A stretch of 16,720 nucleotides of DNA from JAFGQJ01 sp964495755 (GTDB taxonomy: Bacteria; Spirochaetota; Spirochaetia; SZUA-6; DRHE01). This document shows positions 1 to 6,695 of this stretch, piece after piece. The notes under the pieces were generated by a model. That model ran no database searches. It was given only the letters and a program-made list of their open reading frames with translations, and was not told the origin of the DNA. Both the position numbers and the translations under genes were made by a program. Location: the NCBI GenBank assembly GCA_964495755.1, contig CAZBXU010000082.1, positions 1-16,720 on the forward strand, given 5' to 3'. How positions within the stretch are numbered: the stretch's first letter is position 1; each line of letters begins with the position of its first letter.

Positions 1-207
1 CAGTGTATCGTAGCCCGTAGCCGCCAGGTAGCTGCCCGCGACAAACAGCAGTGATAGCAGGATCCGGCCTGCAGGCAGATCCTTCACTTCTCTGACGATG
101 TCACGGGGATGATAGGTCTTCAGCTCATGGTACAGAACATAAAGAGCAAGGGTCAGGATAGCCAGTCCCAAGATCGGGGCTAATACCTTTACTGCTCTGC
201 TCTTCAT
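1..207 (-). CDS. N-terminal part of an MprF/YbhN-like (UPF0104) integral membrane protein, truncated by the window edge
   Basis: Reading the minus strand from an ATG at 207 gives 69 codons without a stop to the window edge, so only the N-terminus is present. It starts MKSRAVKVLAPILGLAIL, giving a first membrane segment at about residues 8-25. A polar stretch with HELKTYHPRDI follows, then a second hydrophobic segment at about 48-63 ending in SYLAATGYDTL. The order 'helix, HxL...P..I, helix, SY...TGYD' is what I know from the flippase domain of MprF and from YbhN/UPF0104 proteins, which move or modify phospholipids in the inner membrane. It lies 48 nt downstream of the YugP-like peptidase in the same direction and may share its transcript. 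No strong Shine-Dalgarno is seen. Whether the soluble lysyltransferase domain of MprF is present cannot be seen. Family assignment is moderate because it rests on 69 residues. Confidence 0.55.
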   Translation of the reverse strand, partial: MKSRAVKVLAPILGLAILTLALYVLYHELKTYHPRDIVREVKDLPAGRILLSLLFVAGSYLAATGYDTL

Positions 208-255
208 GTACAGCGACTCTTGGACCGCGAAAGACGCTCGCTATTGTCGCCGACC

Positions 256-939
256 CTAGCGGCGACGGCTGAGCAGGAGCAGCCGGGCCAGTGTCAGGAC
301 CGATGCCAGGGCGGCGGCCACGTAGGTGAGGGCAGCGGCATTCAGCACGCTGCGGGCTCCCCTCAATTCCGGTTCACTGAGAAAACCGCCCCGCTGCAAC
401 ACGCTGATGGCATTGGCGGAAGCGTTGAGCTCCACAGGCAGGGTGATGATCGAAAAAACAACGGCGACGGCAAACATCACGATACCGATGGAAATCAACA
501 GGTCGCTGAAACTGAACAGCAGGCCCCCAAGCACGATCAGCGGACCCAGTTTCGAACCGAAAGAAGCTACCGGATAGATCGTGTTGCGTACTGCAAGGGG
601 GAAGTAGGAGCGGGCGTGCTGAATGGCGTGCCCGGTTTCATGGGCGGCGATCCCCAGGGCGGCGACGTTGTCGCCCCTGTACACTCCCTGAGATAGTCTT
701 AAGGTTTTGGAACGGGGGTCGTAGTGGTCCGTGAGCTCGCCCTGCACCGTCTCGATCGGGATGGCTTTGAGGCCGTACTCATCGAGAATGCGCCGAGCCA
801 CCTCCGCACCAGTAATGCCGCCTCGGGTCTTCACCTGCCGGTATTTCTTATAGGTTCCCCGCACCGAAAGCTGGGCGATAGCTCCCAACACAATAGCCGG
901 AAGTAGGATCCACCAGTACTGAAACATAAGACTATACAT
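256..939 (-). CDS. YugP-type neutral zinc metallopeptidase (Zn_peptidase_2 family), membrane-bound
   Basis: The 227-residue protein has an N-terminal membrane helix (about 8-25). A polar region follows with a DHYDP segment and LRLSQGVY. The zinc-binding HExxH motif is HETGH at residues 100-104 in the context AAHETGHAIQHA. Two or three further hydrophobic segments follow (about 130-165 and 205-222), and PVELNAS (about 168-174) supplies a conserved acidic position after the motif. Length and order match the YugP/PF04298 family, usually about 220-230 residues. The cellular substrates of that family are not well established, and membrane-protein or envelope turnover is only a guess. The ATG at 939 is preceded at an ideal distance by GGAGG (946-950 on the other strand). 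The gene probably has its own promoter just upstream and is followed by the MprF/YbhN-like gene. Identity is firm, substrate unknown. Confidence 0.9.
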   Translation of the reverse strand: MYSLMFQYWWILLPAIVLGAIAQLSVRGTYKKYRQVKTRGGITGAEVARRILDEYGLKAIPIETVQGELTDHYDPRSKTLRLSQGVYRGDNVAALGIAAHETGHAIQHARSYFPLAVRNTIYPVASFGSKLGPLIVLGGLLFSFSDLLISIGIVMFAVAVVFSIITLPVELNASANAISVLQRGGFLSEPELRGARSVLNAAALTYVAAALASVLTLARLLLLSRRR

Positions 940-960
940 CGATTTCCTCCCGGAATCATC

Positions 961-992
961 TATATACTCATATGTTCATCTCAGGTTGTCAA
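961..992 (-). promoter_or_regulatory. Probable sigma-70 promoter of the YugP-like gene
   Basis: On the minus strand a perfect TTGACA (positions 992-987) is followed 20 nt later by TATATA (966-961), or 18 nt later by AGTATA (968-963). The consensus -35 is convincing. The spacing to the best -10 is longer than the usual 17, so the exact -10 is uncertain. The Shine-Dalgarno and ATG of the peptidase gene follow within about 20-25 nt. Confidence 0.45.
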
Positions 993-1108
993 TCTTGAGT
1001 AGGATTGGACTAGAAATGGGTCCTTGGGCTGTGACACCCCCACCCTCCAGTAGGCAGTTGAGGCCAACAAACGATCAGGCGTGGCCTTCTCTACCATACT
1101 ATTATCCG

Positions 1109-2227
1109 CTATTCCCCGGGGGCCAGCTCTTCGATGATCACCATACGACCGTCCTGTATTTCCGATGAACCGGCCTCAAAAGGAGCCACAATGACCCGCA
1201 GAATCTTCTCCGATCTTCTATGGGTCCGGACCTCAAGGCTCTTTTCCGGGCTCTCCAGAGCGAACAGGCTGCTCAAAGCTAACGACTGCCGCCAGTGCAT
1301 CCCGATGTCATTGGTCGTCTCCTCCAGACGCGCCAGATATTCCTCCCCTCTCTTGTTGATGTACATCAATTGTCCCTCGGTGTCCAGGAAAAGGACACCC
1401 AGACTCATGCTCTGCAGAACAGATTCTAACCGATTCGTTTGAGCCGTGACCAACCGTTGCACACGTCCAACCGCAACCAAACCCTCCTCCAAAACATCCC
1501 GGATCAGCCGCGCGTGATGGCCGGCATACGCGTTTTGTTGGGAAGCTCCGAGAACTACGACCCCCACAAAGCAGTCCTCAGCTTGAAGCGGAAACACCAG
1601 ATGAGAGCAGAGTCTCTCCAGCATGGGACTGCTTGGGTCAATCACGGTCCAGCTAACGGATTTCCAGAGACTGCGTAGAGCTTGCAGATGCTCACTCCCC
1701 GCAGACAAGCAGGTCTCTTCCAGCCAGTGTCGGACCTCCTCGGTAGCAGCCGCTGTTATCGGGGCCTGGCTCCGGGCCCACACCTGCGCTTGTCCTGTTT
1801 CGACAACAAACCCCGCTGCGACTTCCCAGGCTACCACTCGGTGGAGGAGCCCGAGCACATCCTGCAAAAGGTCCTGATAGGCGCTGTAGTAGCCGATGTG
1901 ACCGGACAGATGGTGAGCGACCTCCAGCTCGAAAGTTCGCTGGTGAAGCTCTTCTTCGAATCTCAGGCGGTTTTCCTGCAGCCGTGTCAGCATCAGATTC
2001 CGTAACCGGAGCACCTTCCCGAGGTCGTCGTCGGGAATCAGCTCCGGGGGGATGATTCCCGTACTCTCATCGTCCAGGGAAAGCACCGCCTCCGAACTCT
2101 TGGAGAGCAATCGGAGGGGTTTTATAATGATCCGATCCAGGCCCAACCAGAGAATCCCGGTAAGCAGCCCCACACCGAGAAAGAGTAATGGAATGGCGCG
2201 GTAGAACAGCACGTGTTGCAGCTCCAT
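1109..2227 (-). CDS. C-terminal fragment of a frameshifted membrane sensor: TM2-HAMP-GAF-like-PAS, no kinase or other output domain
   Basis: This 372-residue frame begins at an internal ATG (MELQHVLFYR) and looks like the continuation of the reading frame at 2700-2233. It holds a membrane helix (about 10-31, rich in L/G/I). A HAMP-like linker with IIIKPLRLLS (about 33-85) and a coiled-coil stretch with EELHQRTFELE (about 91-105) follow. Next comes a GAF-like segment (about 110-255) and a PAS-like domain at about 265-372 containing VLQSMSLGVLFLDTEGQLMYI. The protein stops right after the PAS domain (VIIEELAPGE). No HisKA, HATPase, GGDEF, EAL or methyl-accepting region follows, and the 169 nt before the next gene are too short to encode one. 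It could be the remnant of a sensor kinase, or an input-only protein acting through another protein. Family assignment of the HAMP and PAS parts is good, of the GAF part moderate. Confidence 0.6.
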   Translation of the reverse strand: MELQHVLFYRAIPLLFLGVGLLTGILWLGLDRIIIKPLRLLSKSSEAVLSLDDESTGIIPPELIPDDDLGKVLRLRNLMLTRLQENRLRFEEELHQRTFELEVAHHLSGHIGYYSAYQDLLQDVLGLLHRVVAWEVAAGFVVETGQAQVWARSQAPITAAATEEVRHWLEETCLSAGSEHLQALRSLWKSVSWTVIDPSSPMLERLCSHLVFPLQAEDCFVGVVVLGASQQNAYAGHHARLIRDVLEEGLVAVGRVQRLVTAQTNRLESVLQSMSLGVLFLDTEGQLMYINKRGEEYLARLEETTNDIGMHWRQSLALSSLFALESPEKSLEVRTHRRSEKILRVIVAPFEAGSSEIQDGRMVIIEELAPGE

Positions 2228-2700
2228 GGTAGCCCGTGGCGAACGGAGGCAAGAAGAGTATCTCCACCGTCGAGATGCACGAACAACTCGGTGACGGGCC
2301 CTCCGCGGGAGGCAACGGTACGCGCAGCGGCTGCACCCGTTGCCGAAAGCAGGGCGCTTACATCAGAGGGCAGTGGATGGGGGATGTCTTTCAGGCGCTG
2401 GCCTTCCAGCCGTGTAACTGAAGAAGTCAGTACTTCACCGGAAGGGTTGAGGATATACAGCTCTTCGTCTCGGGGCAACCGCGCAAACACGGAGTGCAAG
2501 AGCTTACCTGCCCCGAGACTGGTCCGGAGAAGCTCAATTGCCGGTGCCAGGTCGGTGGCGTCCTTGATGAACTCCTCCCGTATTACTTGCTCTGACTCCC
2601 AATGGCTGGCCAGTAACTCCATCGGTAAAGAAATGCCTAGTGAAAGAATCAAAGCACAAATACCAAGGAGAGTGATTTTCGATCGTATCGTGAACACCAT
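2122..2700 (-). CDS. N-terminal fragment of the frameshifted membrane sensor: signal anchor and extracytoplasmic domain
   Basis: From the ATG at 2700 the frame encodes 192 residues. A membrane anchor lies at about residues 8-30 (containing LLGICALILSLGISL), followed by an extracytoplasmic region at about 31-155. That region includes ELYILNPSGEVLTSSV, a PAS/Cache-like strand pattern typical of periplasmic sensor domains. Residues after about 156 (LPWSCNTCC...) are out-of-frame sequence and not part of the original protein. I chose MVFTIRSK as the start because GGAGGG lies 7 nt upstream of it. A longer frame from 2766 has no such site. Together with the fragment at 1109-2227 it would make a receptor of about 530 residues with two membrane helices. 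The ligand is unknown. Confidence 0.6.
   Translation of the reverse strand: MVFTIRSKITLLGICALILSLGISLPMELLASHWESEQVIREEFIKDATDLAPAIELLRTSLGAGKLLHSVFARLPRDEELYILNPSGEVLTSSVTRLEGQRLKDIPHPLPSDVSALLSATGAAAARTVASRGGPVTELFVHLDGGDTLLASVRHGLPWSCNTCCSTAPFHYSFSVWGCLPGFSGWAWIGSL
2227..2240 (-). other. Apparent -1 frameshift point inside the sensor gene
   Basis: The upstream frame reads sensibly to ASVRHG, ending at the GGG codon complementary to 2235-2233. The downstream sensible frame begins with the ATG at 2227 and is displaced by one base. Adding a single G to that GGG run would give ...SVRHGATMELQHV..., joining the extracytoplasmic domain to the second membrane helix as expected for this architecture. 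No X-XXY-YYZ slippery heptamer is visible. A one-base deletion in the genome or a sequencing error is therefore likelier than programmed frameshifting. Confidence 0.7.
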
Positions 2701-2751
2701 CCCATAACCCTCCGCAGAGCATGTTCGAATCGAGATGCTCATTCTATAAGA

Positions 2752-2771
2752 AAAGCATTTCAGCATGCTTT
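2752..2771. repeat. Inverted repeat upstream of the sensor gene
   Basis: AAAGCAT at 2752-2758 and ATGCTTT at 2765-2771 are perfect complements separated by 6 nt. The element lies 52-71 nt upstream of the sensor start codon. Its low GC content and lack of a long T-run make an operator more likely than a terminator. The role is not established. Confidence 0.35.
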
Positions 2772-2875
2772 CTACAGCGTTACATTTTTGTCACCTTCGG
2801 CGCCTTCTACCTTTCTACCGGCCACAGATAAGCAGTCGGGAAAACGGGGTGACTCGATGCACCAGTCCGCCGCCC

Positions 2876-2893
2876 CTAATACTGGTGTATTAG
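2876..2893. repeat. Short hairpin after the eRF1-like gene
   Basis: CTAATAC (2876-2882) and GTATTAG (2887-2893) are perfect 7-bp arms around a 4-nt loop. The element lies 19 nt beyond the stop codon of the minus-strand gene ending at 2912. On that strand no T-tract follows, so it may protect the mRNA 3' end or act as a weak terminator. Confidence 0.3.
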
Positions 2894-2911
2894 CAGTCAA
2901 GTAGAAAATCT

Positions 2912-3325
2912 CTATTTTATAAATAGGAAACGCTTCTTCACTTTCGCGACGATCTGCTTCTCGGTCATTTTATCCACCGTCTCCGTACCCACGATACGCG
3001 GGGCGAGATCCTTTAGGAGCTCAATCTGCTTATGCAGCTCCCCCTTTGCCTCCCCTGGTCCGAGTATCAGCAGGCTGTCCGCATCTTTGCAGCAATGAAT
3101 GACGTTCTGGTAGTATTTTTTCAGGTGTTCGCTGCGACGCTGTTCGTATTTGTGCTCTGAAGCTACTTCCTGAGGACCATAGGGCGATTTGGAGCGTGAT
3201 CCCCCGGAAAAATGATAGTGACTCTCCACCTGGGAGTCGACCTTTTTCGTCTCGACCCTGCCATCCACAAGCCTGACGATGTAGGCCTTCTCATGATCCA
3301 CCCAAACCCCGATATAGACTGCCAT
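2912..3325 (-). CDS. eRF1-like small protein (annotated elsewhere as translational machinery protein)
   Basis: The protein is 137 residues and lacks a signal peptide or membrane helix, so it should be cytoplasmic. It opens with an RNase H-like first strand (YIGVWVDHEKAYIV). A highly polar section follows with GGSRSKSPYGPQ (about 41-52), then a helix with KKYYQNVI and the strand-loop SLLILGPGEAKGEL (about 84-97). It ends with ETVDKMTEKQIVAKVK. The 'GPGEAK' and 'ETxDKMTExQIVAKV' signatures match small stand-alone bacterial proteins related to the middle domain of archaeal/eukaryotic release factor 1. In that family a ribosome-linked or stress role has been proposed but I know of no firm biochemical function. 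The start is supported by GGGAGG about 10 nt upstream. Family recognition is good, function is inference. Confidence 0.7.
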   Translation of the reverse strand: MAVYIGVWVDHEKAYIVRLVDGRVETKKVDSQVESHYHFSGGSRSKSPYGPQEVASEHKYEQRRSEHLKKYYQNVIHCCKDADSLLILGPGEAKGELHKQIELLKDLAPRIVGTETVDKMTEKQIVAKVKKRFLFIK

Positions 3326-3384
3326 AATTAACTACCTCCCTACTCCCGTCAGCCAAGAAATAACGGTTTGTTTAAGTCAGATAT

Positions 3385-3414
3385 AATTTAGTCAGACCGG
3401 GTGGAATAAATCAA
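3385..3414 (-). promoter_or_regulatory. Possible promoter of the eRF1-like gene
   Basis: On the minus strand TTGATT (3414-3409) is followed after 18 nt by TAAATT (3390-3385) in an AT-rich stretch about 60 nt before the start codon at 3325. Both hexamers match consensus at four or five positions. This is the only recognisable element in the right half of the 308-nt interval 3326-3633 apart from the terminator near its end. The middle (about 3420-3570) shows only a weak 51-codon plus-strand frame that I do not accept as a gene. Confidence 0.35.
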
Positions 3415-3576
3415 TTAAATTCAAACGTTGCCTATTCCGGCTATAGGAGCGGCGATACTCGGTACTCATGAGCTGCTGCAATTGGGTAAAAGAGTTTAAG
3501 GAACGGCCAGAACCAGAGATGGGCTGGCATCACCACAAGTTCCGCAGCCACAACTCTACCGCGCACCCACAAAGGA

Positions 3577-3604
3577 AAGCGCCTTTCCCGAGGGAAAGGC
3601 GCTT
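3577..3604 (-). terminator. Strong intrinsic terminator of the htrA gene
   Basis: AAGCGCCTTTCCC (3577-3589) and GGGAAAGGCGCTT (3592-3604) are perfect 13-bp arms with only 2 nt between them, in practice closing as a tetraloop. On the minus strand the hairpin starts 30 nt after the htrA stop codon (3634) and is followed by a T-rich tail (TTCCTTT). That fits Rho-independent termination of the leftward htrA transcript. Confidence 0.85.
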
Positions 3605-3633
3605 CGACAAGTCCAAACTATGATCGGTTCGCT

Positions 3634-5178
3634 TTAGCGCACAAGCCCGATGATCAGCTCGGTGTCCTGACGCTCGATGGCGAACAGTATTTCCCTGGAT
3701 TTCCCGCTGTTGAAAGCCTTGTAGAAATCCAGAAGACTCTTTACTTCCTGACCGTTTACCTTGCCAACGATGTCCCCGGTTTTCAGTCCGGCGATGTCGG
3801 CGAAACCACCCTGCTCTATGGCTCCGATCACCAGCCTGCCGCTGCTCTTGCCCAGGTTGAGCTGTGTTCGTATGTCATCAGTCATGGGAACCAATGAAAA
3901 CCCCGGCCAGAGCTTGCCATTCCGTGAAGCCAGGTCCTGTTCCGCTTCCCGAGCAGCAATTTTCACAGTGAGGCGCAGAGGCTGACCATAGCGTAGCACG
4001 CCGAGTTCAGCCTTCCGGCCGGGTTCGAGGTTGCCAACTCGCAGAAGCAGGTCCGAGGTGTCCTTCAGCGCTTCTCCATCGACTGCTGTGATGAAGTCTC
4101 CGGGAAGTACTCCGGCTTTATCCGCCGGAGAACCTTTGAACACGCCGTACACGAAGGCTCCACTCGCGCTTTCGAGCTCGAGATCTGTCACGGCCTCGGG
4201 AGAGACACTACCCATACTGACACCCAGCCAGCCGTATTCGATCTTTCCCTTCGTGATGAGATCATCGATCGCTTTCTTGGCATTGTTGATGGGGATGGCG
4301 AATCCCAGGCCGACGTTTCCCCCGGAGGGAGAGGCGATCCAGGCATTGATCCCCACGACCTGCCCGTAGATGTTCACCAGCGCTCCACCCGAGTTGCCCT
4401 GATTGATCGCCGCGTCGGTTTGAATGTAGTCGGTGAAGTTGGCAACGCCCATGCCGGGCATAGAATGCCTGCCCATGGCGCTGACGATGCCCGCGGTCAC
4501 GGTTGAATCGAATCCCAACGGACTGCCTACGGCCAGTACCCAATCGCCGACCTGAAGAGCATCGGAATCTCCGAGCTGCGCTACGGGTACCTGCTCCGCA
4601 GTTTCGAACATCACCAGGGCAAGGTCCTTGTTGGGATCCGCCCCCACCAGCTTGGCGGTAAACTGACGCCCGTCGTTCAGCTTGACGCTGATCTCCTCGG
4701 CCTCGCCTGCAACATGATTGTTGGTCAGCACGTACACCTTGCTGCCGGTGTGACGAACGATGACTCCGGAACCCAAGCCCTGCCGCCGGAACTCCCGCTC
4801 CTCAGGGGCCTGAGGGTTTTCACCGCGAGGGCCGAAGAAGAACTCGAAGGGATTGCCGGTAACCTGCTGCTTGACCACGTCGACAACGTCGATTTCTACA
4901 ACTGTCGGCAGCACTCCTGCAGCCACACTGCGGAAGGCCTCCTGCAGGTTCTGCAGCGTGCTCAGGCCGGTCGTGTTGTTGATCGCCCCGGCACTATAGT
5001 CAGCAGGTACCGCCAGAAACGATCCGTCGCTCCGCAGATAGGCCCCTGCGACTCCCGAATCCCGGCCCGCCTCCCTCGTGTACCAGAAACCGGCTGAGGC
5101 AAAGCCTACCGCCAGCGCAAGGAGCACAACGACCGGGATAATGTACTTTTTTGATCCGCCTGTATTTGTTCCTTTCAT
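3634..5178 (-). CDS. htrA: HtrA/DegP-family envelope serine protease with two PDZ domains, membrane-anchored
   Basis: The 514-residue protein begins with a Lys-rich stretch and one hydrophobic segment (about 11-34) without an obvious cleavage site, suggesting an inner-membrane anchor with the protease in the periplasm. The trypsin-like domain (about 85-310) carries the full triad: His155 in LTNNHVAG, Asp185 in DPNKDLALV and Ser263 in QGNSGGALV. A first PDZ domain follows at about 320-405 (GWLGVSMG...) and a second at about 420-510 (LVIGAIEQGGFADIAG). It should degrade or chaperone misfolded exported proteins. The ATG at 5178 is chosen because AGGAGG lies exactly 6 nt upstream. An in-frame ATG 15 nt earlier would leave that site inside the gene. 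It lies downstream of the two-component genes, with its own promoter and terminator, suggesting regulation by envelope stress. Identity is certain, exact subclass (DegP, DegS-like, MucD) not. Confidence 0.95.
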   Translation of the reverse strand: MKGTNTGGSKKYIIPVVVLLALAVGFASAGFWYTREAGRDSGVAGAYLRSDGSFLAVPADYSAGAINNTTGLSTLQNLQEAFRSVAAGVLPTVVEIDVVDVVKQQVTGNPFEFFFGPRGENPQAPEEREFRRQGLGSGVIVRHTGSKVYVLTNNHVAGEAEEISVKLNDGRQFTAKLVGADPNKDLALVMFETAEQVPVAQLGDSDALQVGDWVLAVGSPLGFDSTVTAGIVSAMGRHSMPGMGVANFTDYIQTDAAINQGNSGGALVNIYGQVVGINAWIASPSGGNVGLGFAIPINNAKKAIDDLITKGKIEYGWLGVSMGSVSPEAVTDLELESASGAFVYGVFKGSPADKAGVLPGDFITAVDGEALKDTSDLLLRVGNLEPGRKAELGVLRYGQPLRLTVKIAAREAEQDLASRNGKLWPGFSLVPMTDDIRTQLNLGKSSGRLVIGAIEQGGFADIAGLKTGDIVGKVNGQEVKSLLDFYKAFNSGKSREILFAIERQDTELIIGLVR

Positions 5179-5233
5179 AGGATACCTCCTCACAGGTCTA
5201 AAATGTTATGTTCAATTTAGTACTGTTTCGTGA

Positions 5234-5266
5234 CATATACCTTTCCGGGGTATTACAAAGTTGTAA
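5234..5266 (-). promoter_or_regulatory. Probable htrA promoter with a palindromic regulator box over the -35 region
   Basis: On the minus strand a -10-like TATATG (5239-5234) is preceded at 17 nt by the non-consensus AACTTT (5262-5257). That weak -35 lies wholly inside a perfect palindrome, TTACAA-2 nt-TTGTAA (5253-5266). The start point would be near 5227, giving a leader of about 50 nt before the htrA ATG. A poor -35 covered by a symmetric box is the usual layout for an activator-dependent, or repressed, promoter. The adjacent OmpR-type regulator is an obvious candidate to bind here, but this is inference. Confidence 0.45.
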
Positions 5267-5312
5267 GGATTTGCGGCGACCCGGCGGTCAGTGCGAATAA
5301 AGAGGCGGATGT

Positions 5313-6695
5313 CTAAACAACCAGGGGAACCGCAATGGTGAACTCCGAGCCCGTCGCGGGTGTGCTGGACACCGAAACAGTCCCGCCGTGGGCCTGCACG
5401 ATGGCCTTTACCACGCTCAACCCCAGGCCCAGTCCGGAAACCGAGCGGCTGCGATCACCCCGGTACAAGCGATCCCAGATGTGGGGCAGCTCTTCGACGG
5501 AGATCCCGAAACCGGAGTCTTTCACCTTCACCAGGGCTCGATCCCCCTGACGCACCAGGGCAACTTCCACCGCACCCCCCCTCGGGGTGTATTTAACAGC
5601 GTTGTCCAGGAGATTCGCAATTACCTGGCGGAAGCGGTTGACATCGATTGGCGCGGTCACAGATGCGGATTGGTTTTGGACGATCGAAATACCCTTCTCG
5701 GAGGCGGCATAGCTGTACAGCTCGATTATATCGGTGATGAGGTCGCCGAGATTTGTCTCTGATCGGTCCAATCGCATGATCCCGGTCTCGGCTTCGGAGA
5801 CATCCATCAATGTATTGAGCATGGCCAGGATGCGGTCCGACTCTTCTACGCAGACCGCCAGCGCTTCTTGTTGGGATCGATTCCCATCACCGGCCTGGAG
5901 GGCCACCTCGGCGGTGCCGCGCATTCGCGTCATCGGGGTCCGTAAATCATGGGCTACGTTGTCCAGGGCTTCCCGCATCGATTTCATCAATGCCTCGATC
6001 TTATCGAGCAGTTGATTGTACAGCGACACCAGCCGGTTCAGCTCGTCCCCCTGCGGTGAGGTGGGAATGCGGGCGTGCATTGCCCCGGTGTCGAGGATCG
6101 AACGGATCGAACGTTCCACCCTGCCAAGGGGGATGAGTGCCCGGCTGGAGAAAAGCAGACCCCCCGAAAAAGCGAAGGCGATCAAGGGAAGAGCAACCAG
6201 GATGAAGGTCCTGCGATATCTGCTGAGTAGGTTCTCCCAAGCTGCGCTGTGAAAGCCGATCTGGAGGATGTTTCCGTCGCCCAATCGCACGGTGGCAATC
6301 TCCAGCACGCCTCTCCGGTTTCCAATGGGCAGCTTCAGCATCCCCTGTTCCTCGAAAGGATCGATGTAGGCAAGATCATCGAAAGTCAGACCCTGCCACT
6401 GCTCGGGGATGTACAAGAAAAAGGTGCGGTTCCGTCGGTCCGCCAGGCGCAGCAGAAAGGGGCGTCCGTACTCCAGGCTCTTTTCCATGATGATTTCCCG
6501 CTGCAGCGCCTGAACGCCGCCGGACTGGTACAAGGCCCAAATTTCGAGCAGCCGCGCCTGGATCTGAGTTCGCTCCTCCCGCCGCAGTGATGAGTACAGC
6601 AGGCCGTAGGAGATCGAAAACAGAACAGTTGAGCTGAGAATGAGGAAACCTGAAAAAAGAAGGGCATAGCGGAGTTTAAGAGACTTTAAGAACAT
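5313..6695 (-). CDS. Two-component sensor histidine kinase, CusS/OmpR-partner type
   Basis: From the ATG at 6695 the protein has 460 residues. It has a membrane helix at about 10-33, an extracytoplasmic sensor region (about 35-160) and a second helix at about 163-183. A HAMP linker follows (about 185-240). The dimerisation domain has the phospho-acceptor His249 in NVAHDLRTPMTRMRG. The ATPase domain has its N box at NLLDNAVKY (361-369), G1 at DSGFG (393-397) and G2 at GLGLGL (421-426). All catalytic motifs are intact, so it should autophosphorylate and pass phosphate to the regulator encoded just upstream. Its start lies 20 nt inside the regulator gene in another frame and lacks a strong ribosome site of its own, implying translational coupling. 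The arrangement resembles heavy-metal sensors of the CusS group, but the sensor domain gives no clear ligand. Misfolded envelope protein is an alternative signal given the neighbouring htrA. Confidence 0.92.
   Translation of the reverse strand: MFLKSLKLRYALLFSGFLILSSTVLFSISYGLLYSSLRREERTQIQARLLEIWALYQSGGVQALQREIIMEKSLEYGRPFLLRLADRRNRTFFLYIPEQWQGLTFDDLAYIDPFEEQGMLKLPIGNRRGVLEIATVRLGDGNILQIGFHSAAWENLLSRYRRTFILVALPLIAFAFSGGLLFSSRALIPLGRVERSIRSILDTGAMHARIPTSPQGDELNRLVSLYNQLLDKIEALMKSMREALDNVAHDLRTPMTRMRGTAEVALQAGDGNRSQQEALAVCVEESDRILAMLNTLMDVSEAETGIMRLDRSETNLGDLITDIIELYSYAASEKGISIVQNQSASVTAPIDVNRFRQVIANLLDNAVKYTPRGGAVEVALVRQGDRALVKVKDSGFGISVEELPHIWDRLYRGDRSRSVSGLGLGLSVVKAIVQAHGGTVSVSSTPATGSEFTIAVPLVV

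Noticed and set aside
1061..1087. AGGCCA...TGGCCT inverted repeat after the sensor gene, considered as a terminator
   Set aside because: The loop is about 15 nt long, the stem only 6 bp, and no T-tract follows on the minus strand.
2220..2245. Programmed -1 ribosomal frameshift in the sensor gene
   Set aside because: No slippery heptamer or clear downstream hairpin is visible. A single-base deletion in a G run explains it more simply.
2067..2336. Third minus-strand frame crossing the sensor frameshift
   Set aside because: It is Pro-rich and low-complexity with no domain. It is neither of the two frames that carry recognisable sensor sequence.
3468..3623. 51-codon plus-strand frame starting MSCCNWVKEF with several His and Cys
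   Set aside because: It has no ribosome site at a usable distance, and its last third is the stem of the htrA terminator. It is likely chance.
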